Shown piece after piece: positions 19,294 to 27,015 of a stretch of DNA of 64,000 nucleotides. Where the stretch lies: contig CANMBD010000001.1 of NCBI GenBank assembly GCA_947495985.1, positions 682,001-746,000 on the forward strand, written 5' to 3'. The translations under genes and the position numbers were made by a program. Each line of letters begins with the position of its first letter. The first letter of the stretch is position 1. The notes below the pieces were generated by a model. The model worked only from the letters and a program-made list of their open reading frames with translations. It had not been told where the DNA came from and did no database searches. Source of the DNA: an uncultured Sphingomonadaceae bacterium (lineage in GTDB: Bacteria; Pseudomonadota; Alphaproteobacteria; Sphingomonadales; Sphingomonadaceae).

Positions 19294-20040
19294 ATGGCAA
19301 ATCGCAAATATATCGTCGGAAATTGGAAGATGAATGGTCTGCGCGAGCAATTGTCGGACGTTGCAGATATTGCCGGCATTGCCGAAAACCATAAAGGTGT
19401 TGATGTTGCGATTTGCCCCCCGGTAACCTTGATTGCGCTGGCGACAGAGACTGTTCCTGGATTTGCGATTGGCGCACAGGACTGCCATTTTGCCAGTAAG
19501 GGTGCACATACCGGTTGCCTGTCAGCAGCAATGATCCGCGAGGCCGGCGCCACCATGACGATATTGGGGCATAGCGAGCGCCGCGCCGACCAGCATGAAA
19601 CCGATGCCGATGTCAAAGCTAAAGCCGAAGCGGTTCATGCTGCCGGACTGGGCGCAATTATCTGTGTCGGCGAAACTGAAGAAGAGCGCGATGCAGGGCA
19701 GGCGATTGATGTCGTTTGCGGCCAGTTAGAAGGATCTTTTCCCGACAATGCAGATGCCGGTTGGCTGACTATTGCTTATGAACCAGTCTGGGCAATTGGC
19801 ACGGGCCGGGTACCGGAAGCATCTGATGTTGAAGAAATGCACGCAGCCATTCGAAACAAGCTGAGTGAGTTGATGGGCGATGGTGCTGAAGCAGTTCGCA
19901 TTCTCTATGGTGGATCGATGAACGGCGGAAATGCTTCGGAATTGCTCGTTGTTCCGAATGTCGATGGCGGCCTGGTTGGCGGCGCTAGCCTGACGGGTGA
20001 GAAATTCGGACCTATTATTGAAGCAGCTGCCGCAGCCTGA
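19294..20040 (+). CDS. tpiA: Triosephosphate isomerase
   Basis: Interconverts dihydroxyacetone phosphate and glyceraldehyde-3-phosphate. A 248-residue TIM barrel with all catalytic residues: K12 (NWKMNG), H93 (ILGHSERR) and E163 (AYEPVWAIGTG), plus the phosphate loop LYGGSM. I chose ATG 19294 because AAGGAG lies about 10 bases ahead and the family starts at this point; the frame is open 20 codons further upstream without resemblance. It is transcribed alone or with secG, which starts 272 bases later. Confidence 0.97.
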   Translation: MANRKYIVGNWKMNGLREQLSDVADIAGIAENHKGVDVAICPPVTLIALATETVPGFAIGAQDCHFASKGAHTGCLSAAMIREAGATMTILGHSERRADQHETDADVKAKAEAVHAAGLGAIICVGETEEERDAGQAIDVVCGQLEGSFPDNADAGWLTIAYEPVWAIGTGRVPEASDVEEMHAAIRNKLSELMGDGAEAVRILYGGSMNGGNASELLVVPNVDGGLVGGASLTGEKFGPIIEAAAAA

Positions 20041-20244
20041 CGGATCCTCATTCACGGGTGCTGAATGGCTAAATGGGCAGCATACACTTTGTAAACTTCG
20101 CCCGAAACAGTCGAAAATTCGGCAAAATAATAAGCAGCCCTTCAGTGTAGCATCTATGGTGTAAACGAATGTGTTGATCGGGTCAGCTTGTTCTGGCCAT
20201 AAATTTCATTCTGGTGCTAGCGCTGAGACAAGCTGTTTCACTGC

Positions 20245-20273
20245 TTGAACTCGCATCATCCAATCGCTATGTG
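20245..20273 (+). promoter_or_regulatory. Candidate sigma-70 promoter for secG
   Basis: TTGAAC at 20245-20250, a 17-base spacer and TATGTG at 20268-20273, about 40 bases ahead of the secG start. The rest of the tpiA-secG gap (20041-20312) shows no gene or clear terminator. Confidence 0.35.
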
Positions 20274-20312
20274 CGCTGCACAAAGATAAATCACTACGTT
20301 CGGATTTGATTC

Positions 20313-20708
20313 ATGTTTCTATTTCTCACCGTTGTTCAGGCCATTGTCGCCGCTGCTCTTGTTGGCGTAATATTGATGCAGCGCTCTGAAGGCGGCGGCT
20401 TGGGCGTTGGGGGCAGCCCATCGGGCATGATGTCTGCACGCGGTGCGGCGGATCTGTTGACCCGCACAACGACAGTCCTGGCGGTTCTGTTCGTGGCTTT
20501 GTCCATTTCGCTGGCTTTTCTTGCCGCGTCCGAGGGTCAACCTTCGACGATTGACCAGACTCTGGAGCGTGATACCAGCATACCGGTGGCTCCGGCTGCA
20601 CCTGTTGATGCGGTACCTCTGGTCGGTGATGACCCGCTGGCGGCCGCAGCAGCACAGGCAGCGGAAGAAGACGCGCCTGCAGAGGGTGCTGTTCCTCTGG
20701 ACGAGTAA
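20313..20708 (+). CDS. secG: Preprotein translocase subunit SecG
   Basis: Small inner-membrane partner of SecYE that aids SecA-driven export. It has the typical two helices (about residues 3-20 and 48-70) joined by the conserved loop LMQRSEGGGLGVGG and GGSPSGMMSARGAADLLTR. The C-terminal tail of about 60 residues is rich in Ala, Pro and acidic residues, which is usual for alphaproteobacterial SecG and poorly conserved. pyrG follows 153 bases later in the same direction. Confidence 0.93.
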   Translation: MFLFLTVVQAIVAAALVGVILMQRSEGGGLGVGGSPSGMMSARGAADLLTRTTTVLAVLFVALSISLAFLAASEGQPSTIDQTLERDTSIPVAPAAPVDAVPLVGDDPLAAAAAQAAEEDAPAEGAVPLDE

Positions 20709-20861
20709 ACCCTGTTCGCCAAAAAATGTGGTTTTCCATCAGATAGTCTTATGATGGCGCGTGTCGGGACGTAAATTTTAGTACCGATTGAAAATAAATA
20801 TCGTTTTTTCGGATTCGCACGCTTGCCATTTCGGCTCGACACGCCTTAAGCCTTTCCTCCC

Positions 20862-22493
20862 ATGGCGCGATATATTTTTATTACCGGCGGTGTGGTTTCC
20901 TCACTTGGCAAAGGTCTCATGGCGGCGAGCCTCGGCACGCTTCTTCAAGCACGCGGATATTCGGTGCGAATTCGCAAACTGGACCCGTATTTGAACGTCG
21001 ACCCGGGTACCATGTCGCCCTATCAGCATGGCGAAGTTTATGTCACCGATGACGGTGCCGAGACCGATCTGGACCTTGGGCATTATGAGCGATTCACCGG
21101 CGTGCCGTCGCTGCAATCGGACAATGTGACCTCCGGGCGAATCTATCAGTCGATCATTACCAAGGAACGCCGCGGCGATTATCTGGGCGCCACGGTGCAG
21201 GTCATTCCGCACGTTACCGATGCTATTCAGGAATTTGCCCAGGATAAGCTCGACGGCATTGACTTCGTGCTGTGCGAGATTGGTGGCACAGTGGGCGATA
21301 TTGAAAGCCTACCGTTTATTGAGGCGATTCGGCAGCTGCGCAACAAGGTGGGACGGGCCAATGCGATTTCAGTTCATGTAACGCTAGTCCCTTATATCGC
21401 GGCTGCCGGGGAGCTTAAGACCAAGCCAACGCAGCATAGCGTGCGTGAGCTGACGTCTCTGGGAATTCAGCCGGACATATTGCTTTGCCGCTGTGAACAT
21501 GATTTGCCGGACGGTGAGCGCGCCAAAATTGCGCAATTCTGTAACGTCCGAAAAGAAGCTGTGATCCCGGCGCTCGATGCCAGCAGTATTTATAACGTGC
21601 CGCTGCAATATCATGAAGAAGGCCTCGACCGGGAAGTCTTGAACGCATTCGGGATCATCAATGCACCGGAACCGGATCTGACCCGCTGGACCGACGTAAT
21701 GGAGCGGATCGAGAATCCCGAAGGCGAAGTCATCGTTGGCGTCGTCGGCAAATATGTCGGGCTTCAGGATGCCTATAAGTCATTGCAAGAGGCGTTATTC
21801 CATGGCGGGTTGGCAAACCGGGTCAAAGTGCAAGTACGCTGGCTTGATGCCGAGCTTTTTGAAGATGAAAGTGATCTGGCTGCTAATCTGGAGCCCTTGC
21901 ATGCGATTTTGGTGCCTGGCGGGTTTGGTGAACGGGGCAGCGAAGGGAAAATTGGCTCTGTACGATTCGCGCGCGAACATGACGTGCCATTTTTTGGTAT
22001 TTGCCTTGGGATGCAAATGGCCTGTGTCGAAGCAGCGCGCAATCAGGCCGGCATAGATGAAGCCTCGACAACAGAATTCGGCGAAACTGCTGAACCGATT
22101 GTAGGACTGATTACCGAGTGGATGACCGAGGAAGGCCTGCAAAAACGCGAATCGGGTGGCGATCTCGGCGGAACTATGCGGCTCGGCGCATATGAAGCCC
22201 GTCTGCAGCAAGGTTCCAAAGTCAGCGAAATCTATGGATATAACGTGATTAGCGAGCGGCATCGCCACCGCTATGAAGTAAACAAGGGCTATGTTGAGCG
22301 GCTGGAAAAGACCGGATTAATATTCTCCGGAATGTCGCCAGATGGCGAGCTTCCCGAGATTGTTGAGCGTCCTGACCATAGCTGGTTTGTAGGCGTGCAA
22401 TATCATCCCGAGCTCAAGAGCAAACCGTTCGATCCGCATCCACTTTTTGCGTCCTTTATCGCAGCTGCGGTAAAACAGAGCCGACTTGTCTAA
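20862..22493 (+). CDS. pyrG: CTP synthase
   Basis: Aminates UTP to CTP using ATP and glutamine. The 543 residues form an N-terminal synthetase domain beginning with [15 protein letters not shown] (P-loop) and a C-terminal class I amidotransferase domain with nucleophile Cys in FFGICLGMQ and the His-x-Glu pair in [11 protein letters not shown]. The start is ATG 20862, preceded by CCTCCC with no good ribosome site, but the N-terminus matches the family exactly. Confidence 0.98.
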   Translation: MARYIFITGGVVSSLGKGLMAASLGTLLQARGYSVRIRKLDPYLNVDPGTMSPYQHGEVYVTDDGAETDLDLGHYERFTGVPSLQSDNVTSGRIYQSIITKERRGDYLGATVQVIPHVTDAIQEFAQDKLDGIDFVLCEIGGTVGDIESLPFIEAIRQLRNKVGRANAISVHVTLVPYIAAAGELKTKPTQHSVRELTSLGIQPDILLCRCEHDLPDGERAKIAQFCNVRKEAVIPALDASSIYNVPLQYHEEGLDREVLNAFGIINAPEPDLTRWTDVMERIENPEGEVIVGVVGKYVGLQDAYKSLQEALFHGGLANRVKVQVRWLDAELFEDESDLAANLEPLHAILVPGGFGERGSEGKIGSVRFAREHDVPFFGICLGMQMACVEAARNQAGIDEASTTEFGETAEPIVGLITEWMTEEGLQKRESGGDLGGTMRLGAYEARLQQGSKVSEIYGYNVISERHRHRYEVNKGYVERLEKTGLIFSGMSPDGELPEIVERPDHSWFVGVQYHPELKSKPFDPHPLFASFIAAAVKQSRLV

Positions 22494-22598
22494 TTTATCC
22501 AATCCTTTTTACACCAAGTGACTATTGTCACATTCAAGCCATGATAATTGGTTATCAACCAGTTAACAGACGCAAGACACTGGGATGGAGCGAATTTA

Positions 22599-23285
22599 GT
22601 GAAGGCCGAAGACCTTGCAGAAATACTGGCAGAACATAGTCTATTCGCTGATTGTGATGAAGCGGAATTGGCGGATTTGATATTGCGCGGGCATTTCGTG
22701 CAATATGAAAAAGGGGATGAATTGATCATGCAAGGTGATCCTGGAAACTCATTACTGATATTATTATCGGGCAATGCGCGGACCAGCATGATCGCCAGCA
22801 ATGGCCATGAGATTGTTCTGGATTATGCCGAACCAGGTCAGGTTCTGGGCGAGATCGCCTTGCTTGATGGCGGCGAAAGAACTGCCAGTGTAACTGCTAT
22901 TCAGCCGACAACGGCTTTGACCATTACGCGGGCGGCTTTTGAAGAAATTTTGAAAAACCATAAAAATATGGCATTACGGTTACTTAAGGTAATGGCAAAC
23001 CGCATCAGGACTGCCAATACGATGATAGAGGGCGACCGTGCCTATACATCAGGACCGCGGTTGGCGCGTTACCTGTTGAGATTGTCAGTCGTCGGCGCAG
23101 AAGAGGGGCGTTTAAAGCTGGATTTGAGTCAAAGCGAACTGGGCAATTTTGCCGGGATGTCGCGGGAACATATTAATCGGCAACTTTCAACCTGGTCAGA
23201 AGATGACATTGTTTCGGTTGAAAGCGGAAAGGTACGAATATTGAATCACGCCGTCCTTTCCAACATTGCCAATGCAGATTCTTGA
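22599..23285 (+). CDS. Crp/Fnr-family transcriptional regulator
   Basis: A cyclic-nucleotide-binding-type beta barrel (about residues 10-125; LIMQGDPGNSLLILLSGNARTSM, GEIALLDGGERTASV), a dimer helix, and a C-terminal winged helix with recognition segment SELGNFAGMSREHINRQLSTW. The sequence GEIALLDGGERTASV resembles the phosphate-binding cassette of cAMP-binding members. No Cys cluster of the Fnr type is present. I prefer the GTG start at 22599 (228 residues) because ATGGAG lies 8 bases ahead; an in-frame TTG at 22548 has no such site. It is followed by a terminator-like double hairpin. Targets are unknown. Confidence 0.88.
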   Translation: MKAEDLAEILAEHSLFADCDEAELADLILRGHFVQYEKGDELIMQGDPGNSLLILLSGNARTSMIASNGHEIVLDYAEPGQVLGEIALLDGGERTASVTAIQPTTALTITRAAFEEILKNHKNMALRLLKVMANRIRTANTMIEGDRAYTSGPRLARYLLRLSVVGAEEGRLKLDLSQSELGNFAGMSREHINRQLSTWSEDDIVSVESGKVRILNHAVLSNIANADS

Positions 23286-23324
23286 ATGAAGTTGGCCATT
23301 TGCGACCCGGGCTAATTTCGTCAA

Positions 23325-23382
23325 GAGTGACACCACGCGGGTGTCAGGGGCAGTCGGATCCTCATCTGGCTGCCCCATTTTC
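23325..23382 (+). terminator. Double hairpin, probable terminator of the Crp/Fnr gene
   Basis: A small hairpin (GACACC/GGTGTC arms near 23326-23342) is followed by a stronger one (GGGGCAG 23347-23353 with CTGCCCC 23370-23376, extended by wobble pairs) and ATTTTC. The T-run is short. Confidence 0.55.
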
Positions 23383-23400
23383 ATGAGTTCTACTGATCGC

Positions 23401-23434
23401 AAATAAAAAAGGCAGCCAAAGATAATTGGCTGCC
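23401..23434 (-). terminator. Rho-independent terminator of the hsp20 gene
   Basis: A perfect nine-base stem (GGCAGCCAA 23411-23419, TTGGCTGCC 23426-23434) with an A-rich run on plus at 23401-23410, which is a T-run on the minus strand. It lies 24 bases after the hsp20 stop. Confidence 0.9.
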
Positions 23435-23458
23435 TCCGATAATGTTTGGAACGCTGGT

Positions 23459-23938
23459 TTACGCAGCTTTTTCCTCTGATTTTTCAGATTTGTGATCAAT
23501 CTTGGTAACATTGTCACCGGTATTGATGGCTATTTTCTGCGGCTTCATCGCATCCGGAATTTCACGCACCAGATCAATGACCAGCAAGCCATCGCTCAAT
23601 ACTGCGTTATCGACACGGACGAAATCGGCGAGCTCAAAGCGGCGCTCGAAGTTGCGGTTGGCAATTCCCATATGCAGAAACTGCTTTCCTTCATTTTCGT
23701 CGCTGCCTTTATTACCAGCTACGAGCAAAAGATTTTGCTGCGCGGTAATTTCAATTTCGTCATCTTTAAAACCTGCAACGGCTAGCGTGATTCGATAATG
23801 ATCGTCGCCGTTACGTTCGATGTTAAAAGGGGGATAGTTTTCAGATTGCTGTGCGCGAGCATTATTCTCGAGCAGATCAAACAGCCGGTCAAAACCAACG
23901 GTTGAGCGGCGGTAGGGGGTAAAATCAAAACGGTTCAT
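23459..23938 (-). CDS. Small heat-shock protein, Hsp20/IbpA type
   Basis: An ATP-independent holdase that binds unfolding proteins. The 159 residues have an N-terminal IbpA-like opening (GFDRLFDLLENNARAQ), an alpha-crystallin domain at about 37-125 with YRITLAVAGF and the conserved GIANRNFERRFEL, and a charged C-terminal tail. The IxI-like anchor is probably KIAIN. The gene has a possible heat-shock promoter and a structured leader with a ROSE-like element, and its own strong terminator, so it is a single-gene unit. Confidence 0.93.
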   Translation of the reverse strand: MNRFDFTPYRRSTVGFDRLFDLLENNARAQQSENYPPFNIERNGDDHYRITLAVAGFKDDEIEITAQQNLLLVAGNKGSDENEGKQFLHMGIANRNFERRFELADFVRVDNAVLSDGLLVIDLVREIPDAMKPQKIAINTGDNVTKIDHKSEKSEEKAA

Positions 23939-24025
23939 ATCTTTATCCTCTGGTGAGCAATTAAAATGGTGGACCCAAAATGGCGTCCGGTTCTGTAGCG
24001 CGAAATCCGTAAAGGCATCTCGCCT
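23939..24025 (-). promoter_or_regulatory. Candidate ROSE-like RNA thermometer in the hsp20 leader
   Basis: The leader of about 85 bases contains TTGCT (plus 23956-23960) four bases ahead of the ribosome site AGAGGA (plus 23946-23951), the U[U/C]GCU-against-SD arrangement that defines ROSE elements of alphaproteobacterial small heat-shock genes. A second hairpin (GGAC...GTCC) lies just upstream. This is inferred by eye, not from a covariance search. Confidence 0.5.
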
Positions 24026-24031
24026 GACTAA

Positions 24032-24058
24032 GATATTGTCATATTTTTCGATTTCAAG
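24032..24058 (-). promoter_or_regulatory. Candidate RpoH (sigma-32) promoter of hsp20
   Basis: On the minus strand CTTGAAA (24058-24052), a 13-base spacer and CAATATC (24038-24032), similar to the alphaproteobacterial RpoH pattern CTTG-N17-CYTATNT. It would give a leader of about 85 bases. Confidence 0.45.
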
Positions 24059-24095
24059 AGGTTGAAGATGTCGGCAAGTAGGCCAGAATCAAAAA

Positions 24096-24123
24096 CGCCC
24101 GGAGCCATTTCTGACTCCGGGCG
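24096..24123 (-). terminator. Orphan rho-independent terminator
   Basis: Nine perfect pairs, CGCCCGGAG (24096-24104) with CTCCGGGCG (24115-24123), loop of 10 bases, followed on the minus strand by TTTTT. No minus-strand gene lies between it and lolC. Confidence 0.85.
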
Positions 24124-24267
24124 AAAATGGTGACGATAATATCGTCCCCCTGTTTTCCTGTCTTATTCAACGCCGTTTGTCCCCCAACATGCGGCGGAAC
24201 CAGAAAGGATCCCTGAACCATGACCATTAAGCGGTGATTGATTCTGTAACTAACTCTGATCGCGATG
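24096..24267 (-). ncRNA. Candidate small RNA between hsp20 and lolC
   Basis: A strong terminator on the minus strand has no gene ahead of it. Two more hairpins lie upstream in the same direction: GACGAT/ATCGTC (24132-24146, 3-base loop) and CGCCG/CGGCG (24171-24175 with 24192-24196). A weak promoter (TTGCAC at 24303-24298, 18-base spacer, GACAAT at 24279-24274) would start transcription near 24267. A 79-codon open frame (24293-24054) crosses the terminator and is unlikely to be real. I do not recognise an RNA family. Confidence 0.4.
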
Positions 24268-24416
24268 GCCGCTATTGTCATGCAAATTTTCACAAATGTG
24301 CAATATTGGTTCAGGCTTGTGTCATAATAGCAACAGCATTTTAGCCAGCATCACTCTTGCCTGTGCCGCTCCACAACCGTAAAGCCACAATAGTTTTTCA
24401 GGAAGATCAAACTCCT

Positions 24417-25667
24417 ATGCTTCTATCCCGTTATGAATGGGTCATCGCAAAACGCTATCTTCTGCCCGGCAAGGGTGAGGGCTTTATTTTTCTCGTGGCG
24501 AGCATCAGTCTTGTTGCGGTGATGCTGGGCGTCGCCGCTTTGATTGTCGTGATGAGCGTAATGAACGGTTTTCGTGCGGAATTGTTCGACAAGATTGTAG
24601 GTTTGAATGGTCATGCCGTGATTCAAGGCTATGGGGGGCGACTTCCAGATTGGCGTGACTTGTTAGAGGATGTGCGAGAAACGGAAGGGGTGGTTTCGGC
24701 TTCTCCGTTGATAGAGCAGCCATTGCTGACAACCTTCAACGGACGGGTGGAGGCAATATTGGTGCGTGGAATGCTCGTGCCTGATATTCTGAACAATGAC
24801 ACGCTGGACGGGAAAACGGTGGCGGGTGATTTGGCGAGGTTGGAGCCTGGGGCGGGGCGCGTTGGTATAGGCAGTCGATTAGCGACAACTCTGGGTGCAC
24901 AGGTTGGCAATCGAATAACGGTCATAAATCCACAAGGGCGGACAACCCCATTCGGTACAGTTCCCCGCGAGATATCTTATGAAGTGGCTGCTATATTTGA
25001 AGTAGGCGTTTATGACTATGACAAAGCCTTTGTCATTATGCCGATGATGGACGCGCAAACTCTGATGCTACTGGGCGATCAGATTGGCATGATTGAGATA
25101 AAAACCAATGATGCTGATAATGTATCAGAAATTATTGCACCACTTTATCCCAAGGTGGTTGATCGGGCGGTGATTACCGACTGGAAGTCCATGAACGCCT
25201 CTCTGTTCGAGACTTTGCAAGTCGAACGAGTCGTGATGTTCGTAATCCTCTCGATCATCATATTGGTTGCAGTTTTCAATATCCTGTCGTCGTTGATCAT
25301 GCTGGTCCGGGCAAAGACGCGCGACATAGCGATATTGCGGACGATGGGGGCATCACGGGCCTCCCTGACGCGAATATTTGTGACGGTGGGAACTTCCATC
25401 GGTGCCCTCGGGATAGCTGCAGGCATTATACTTGGCTTTATCGCCATATATTTCCGGCAAAGCGTTATTAACTTTGTCCAAACGATAACCGGTCAGAACC
25501 TGTGGGATCCGTCGATACGGTTTTTGACAGAATTGCCGGCGAGAACAGATCCGATGGAGGTGTTTGGCATAGCGATGCTAGCGCTTCTTTTCAGTTTCCT
25601 GGCGACACTATATCCAGCTTACAAAGCAGCAAGCACGGATCCTGTTCAGGTGCTTCGCTATGAATGA
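24417..25667 (+). CDS. lolC: Lipoprotein-releasing ABC transporter permease (LolC/LolE family)
   Basis: Inner-membrane subunit of the complex that extracts outer-membrane lipoproteins and hands them to LolA. The 416 residues have one N-terminal helix (about 25-47), a large periplasmic domain, and three C-terminal helices (about 275-300, 320-345, 380-400) forming the FtsX-like permease domain with the ending [17 protein letters not shown]. Only one permease gene is seen, as is usual in alphaproteobacteria where a hybrid LolF type replaces LolC/LolE. I chose ATG 24417 over an in-frame TTG 60 bases upstream. It overlaps lolD by 8 bases. Confidence 0.92.
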   Translation: MLLSRYEWVIAKRYLLPGKGEGFIFLVASISLVAVMLGVAALIVVMSVMNGFRAELFDKIVGLNGHAVIQGYGGRLPDWRDLLEDVRETEGVVSASPLIEQPLLTTFNGRVEAILVRGMLVPDILNNDTLDGKTVAGDLARLEPGAGRVGIGSRLATTLGAQVGNRITVINPQGRTTPFGTVPREISYEVAAIFEVGVYDYDKAFVIMPMMDAQTLMLLGDQIGMIEIKTNDADNVSEIIAPLYPKVVDRAVITDWKSMNASLFETLQVERVVMFVILSIIILVAVFNILSSLIMLVRAKTRDIAILRTMGASRASLTRIFVTVGTSIGALGIAAGIILGFIAIYFRQSVINFVQTITGQNLWDPSIRFLTELPARTDPMEVFGIAMLALLFSFLATLYPAYKAASTDPVQVLRYE

Positions 25668-26343
25668 TATGGGAGCCAAGGTTGTAGAACTGCGCAACGT
25701 AAAACGCAGCTTCAAGCAAGGTGATGTGCAGATTGACGTGCTCAGGGGTGTTGATCTCGATATCCGATCTAACGAAATAGTCGCGCTGCTGGGGCCGTCT
25801 GGCTCAGGCAAGTCAACCCTTTTACAAGCGGTAGGGCTGCTTGAAGGTGGGTTTCAAGGGTCCATCAAGCTGGATGGCGAGGAAACGGCACAAATGTCAG
25901 CCAGCGGGCACACGCGGATTCGGCGGGAACTGTTGGGTTTCGTTTATCAGTTTCACCATTTGCTACCGGATTTTTCGGCCGAGGAAAATGTCGTGATGCC
26001 GCAACTGATCGCTGGCAGTTCTCAAAAAGATGCCGAGGAACGCGCCGAATCACTGCTCGTCAGCCTAGGGCTAGGTGAACGGTTGGATCACAAACCCAGC
26101 AAATTATCAGGCGGTGAGCAACAACGTGTGGCGGTTGCAAGAGCTTTAGCAAATGCGCCGAAACTGGTTTTGGCCGATGAGCCCACCGGAAACCTTGATG
26201 AAACAACGGCGGATATCGTGCTCGCCGAACTTATGGCTTTGGTTCGTGAAGAGGGTAGCGCCGCGTTGATCGCAACGCATAATGAGCGCTTGGCGGCAAA
26301 AATGGACCGTGTCGTTCGGCTTCATGACGGGATATTAAGCTAG
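25660..26343 (+). CDS. lolD: Lipoprotein-releasing ABC transporter ATP-binding protein
   Basis: ATPase driving lipoprotein release. The 227 residues carry Walker [10 protein letters not shown] (45-53), signature LSGGEQQR (149-156) and Walker [11 protein letters not shown] (169-178), with the MacB/LolD-like Q-loop [17 protein letters not shown]. Its ATG lies within the last codons of lolC (8-base overlap), so the two are translationally coupled. Confidence 0.96.
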   Translation: MNDMGAKVVELRNVKRSFKQGDVQIDVLRGVDLDIRSNEIVALLGPSGSGKSTLLQAVGLLEGGFQGSIKLDGEETAQMSASGHTRIRRELLGFVYQFHHLLPDFSAEENVVMPQLIAGSSQKDAEERAESLLVSLGLGERLDHKPSKLSGGEQQRVAVARALANAPKLVLADEPTGNLDETTADIVLAELMALVREEGSAALIATHNERLAAKMDRVVRLHDGILS

Positions 26344-26444
26344 TATTTTCAGAGCGTAGCAAGATAGGCTTTGACATTTGACAGGCGACTACCAATCTGA
26401 CGCTTAATATCGGGGAACAAAATTGCAAAGAACGGGGTAGATCG

Positions 26445-26918
26445 ATGCAAATTACAGAATTTGAAGTCAAACAAGCTGACGGTTCGATGTCGGACCTTTC
26501 CGCACATAAGGGCAAAGTGCTACTTATCGTAAACACTGCATCAAAATGCGGGTTTACGCCGCAATATGAGGGCTTGGAAGTGCTGCATAAAGAATATGCA
26601 GATAAGGGATTGGAAATATTAGCCTTTCCGTGCAATCAATTTGGCAATCAGGAACCTGGTGATGCAGAAGAAATCAAGAATTTCTGTACGCTGAACTATG
26701 ATGTGAGCTTTCCTTTGATGGGAAAGATTGACGTCAACGGCAAGGATGCCGATCCCTTGTGGAATTATCTGAAGTCTGAGAAATCTGGTCTATTGGGTTC
26801 ACGAATCAAATGGAATTTCACCAAATTCCTCGTCGATCGCGACGGGAATGTCGTGGCTCGACACGGACCAGCCGTGAAGCCGGAGCAGCTCAAAAGCGAG
26901 ATTGAAGCGCTCCTTTAA
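26445..26918 (+). CDS. Glutathione peroxidase family protein (Cys type)
   Basis: Reduces hydrogen or organic peroxides. The 157 residues have the peroxidatic C35 in NTASKCGFTPQY, the conserved FPCNQFGNQEPG (Q65 of the catalytic set, C63 nearby) and W123-N124 in KWNFTKFLVD. It is the bacterial monomeric Cys form; such enzymes often use thioredoxin rather than glutathione, so the electron donor is open. It starts about 100 bases after lolD and is probably a separate unit. Confidence 0.93.
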   Translation: MQITEFEVKQADGSMSDLSAHKGKVLLIVNTASKCGFTPQYEGLEVLHKEYADKGLEILAFPCNQFGNQEPGDAEEIKNFCTLNYDVSFPLMGKIDVNGKDADPLWNYLKSEKSGLLGSRIKWNFTKFLVDRDGNVVARHGPAVKPEQLKSEIEALL

Positions 26919-27015
26919 CAAAAAATCCCAACTAGTTGTGGAAAACCGGTCGATAGGTCGTGTTGATGTGATCTGATCGTGGCCAAAGCTTTTTGGCCGC
27001 GCTAGAGCTTAGTAC

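Noticed and set aside
24054..24293. 79-codon open frame on minus between hsp20 and lolC
   Set aside because: It runs straight through a strong rho-independent terminator and shows no family resemblance, so a small RNA is the better reading.
26981..26998. Seven-base stem just ahead of dnaE as a terminator or operator
   Set aside because: No T-run and only one short stem; too weak to call, noted only in the dnaE entry.
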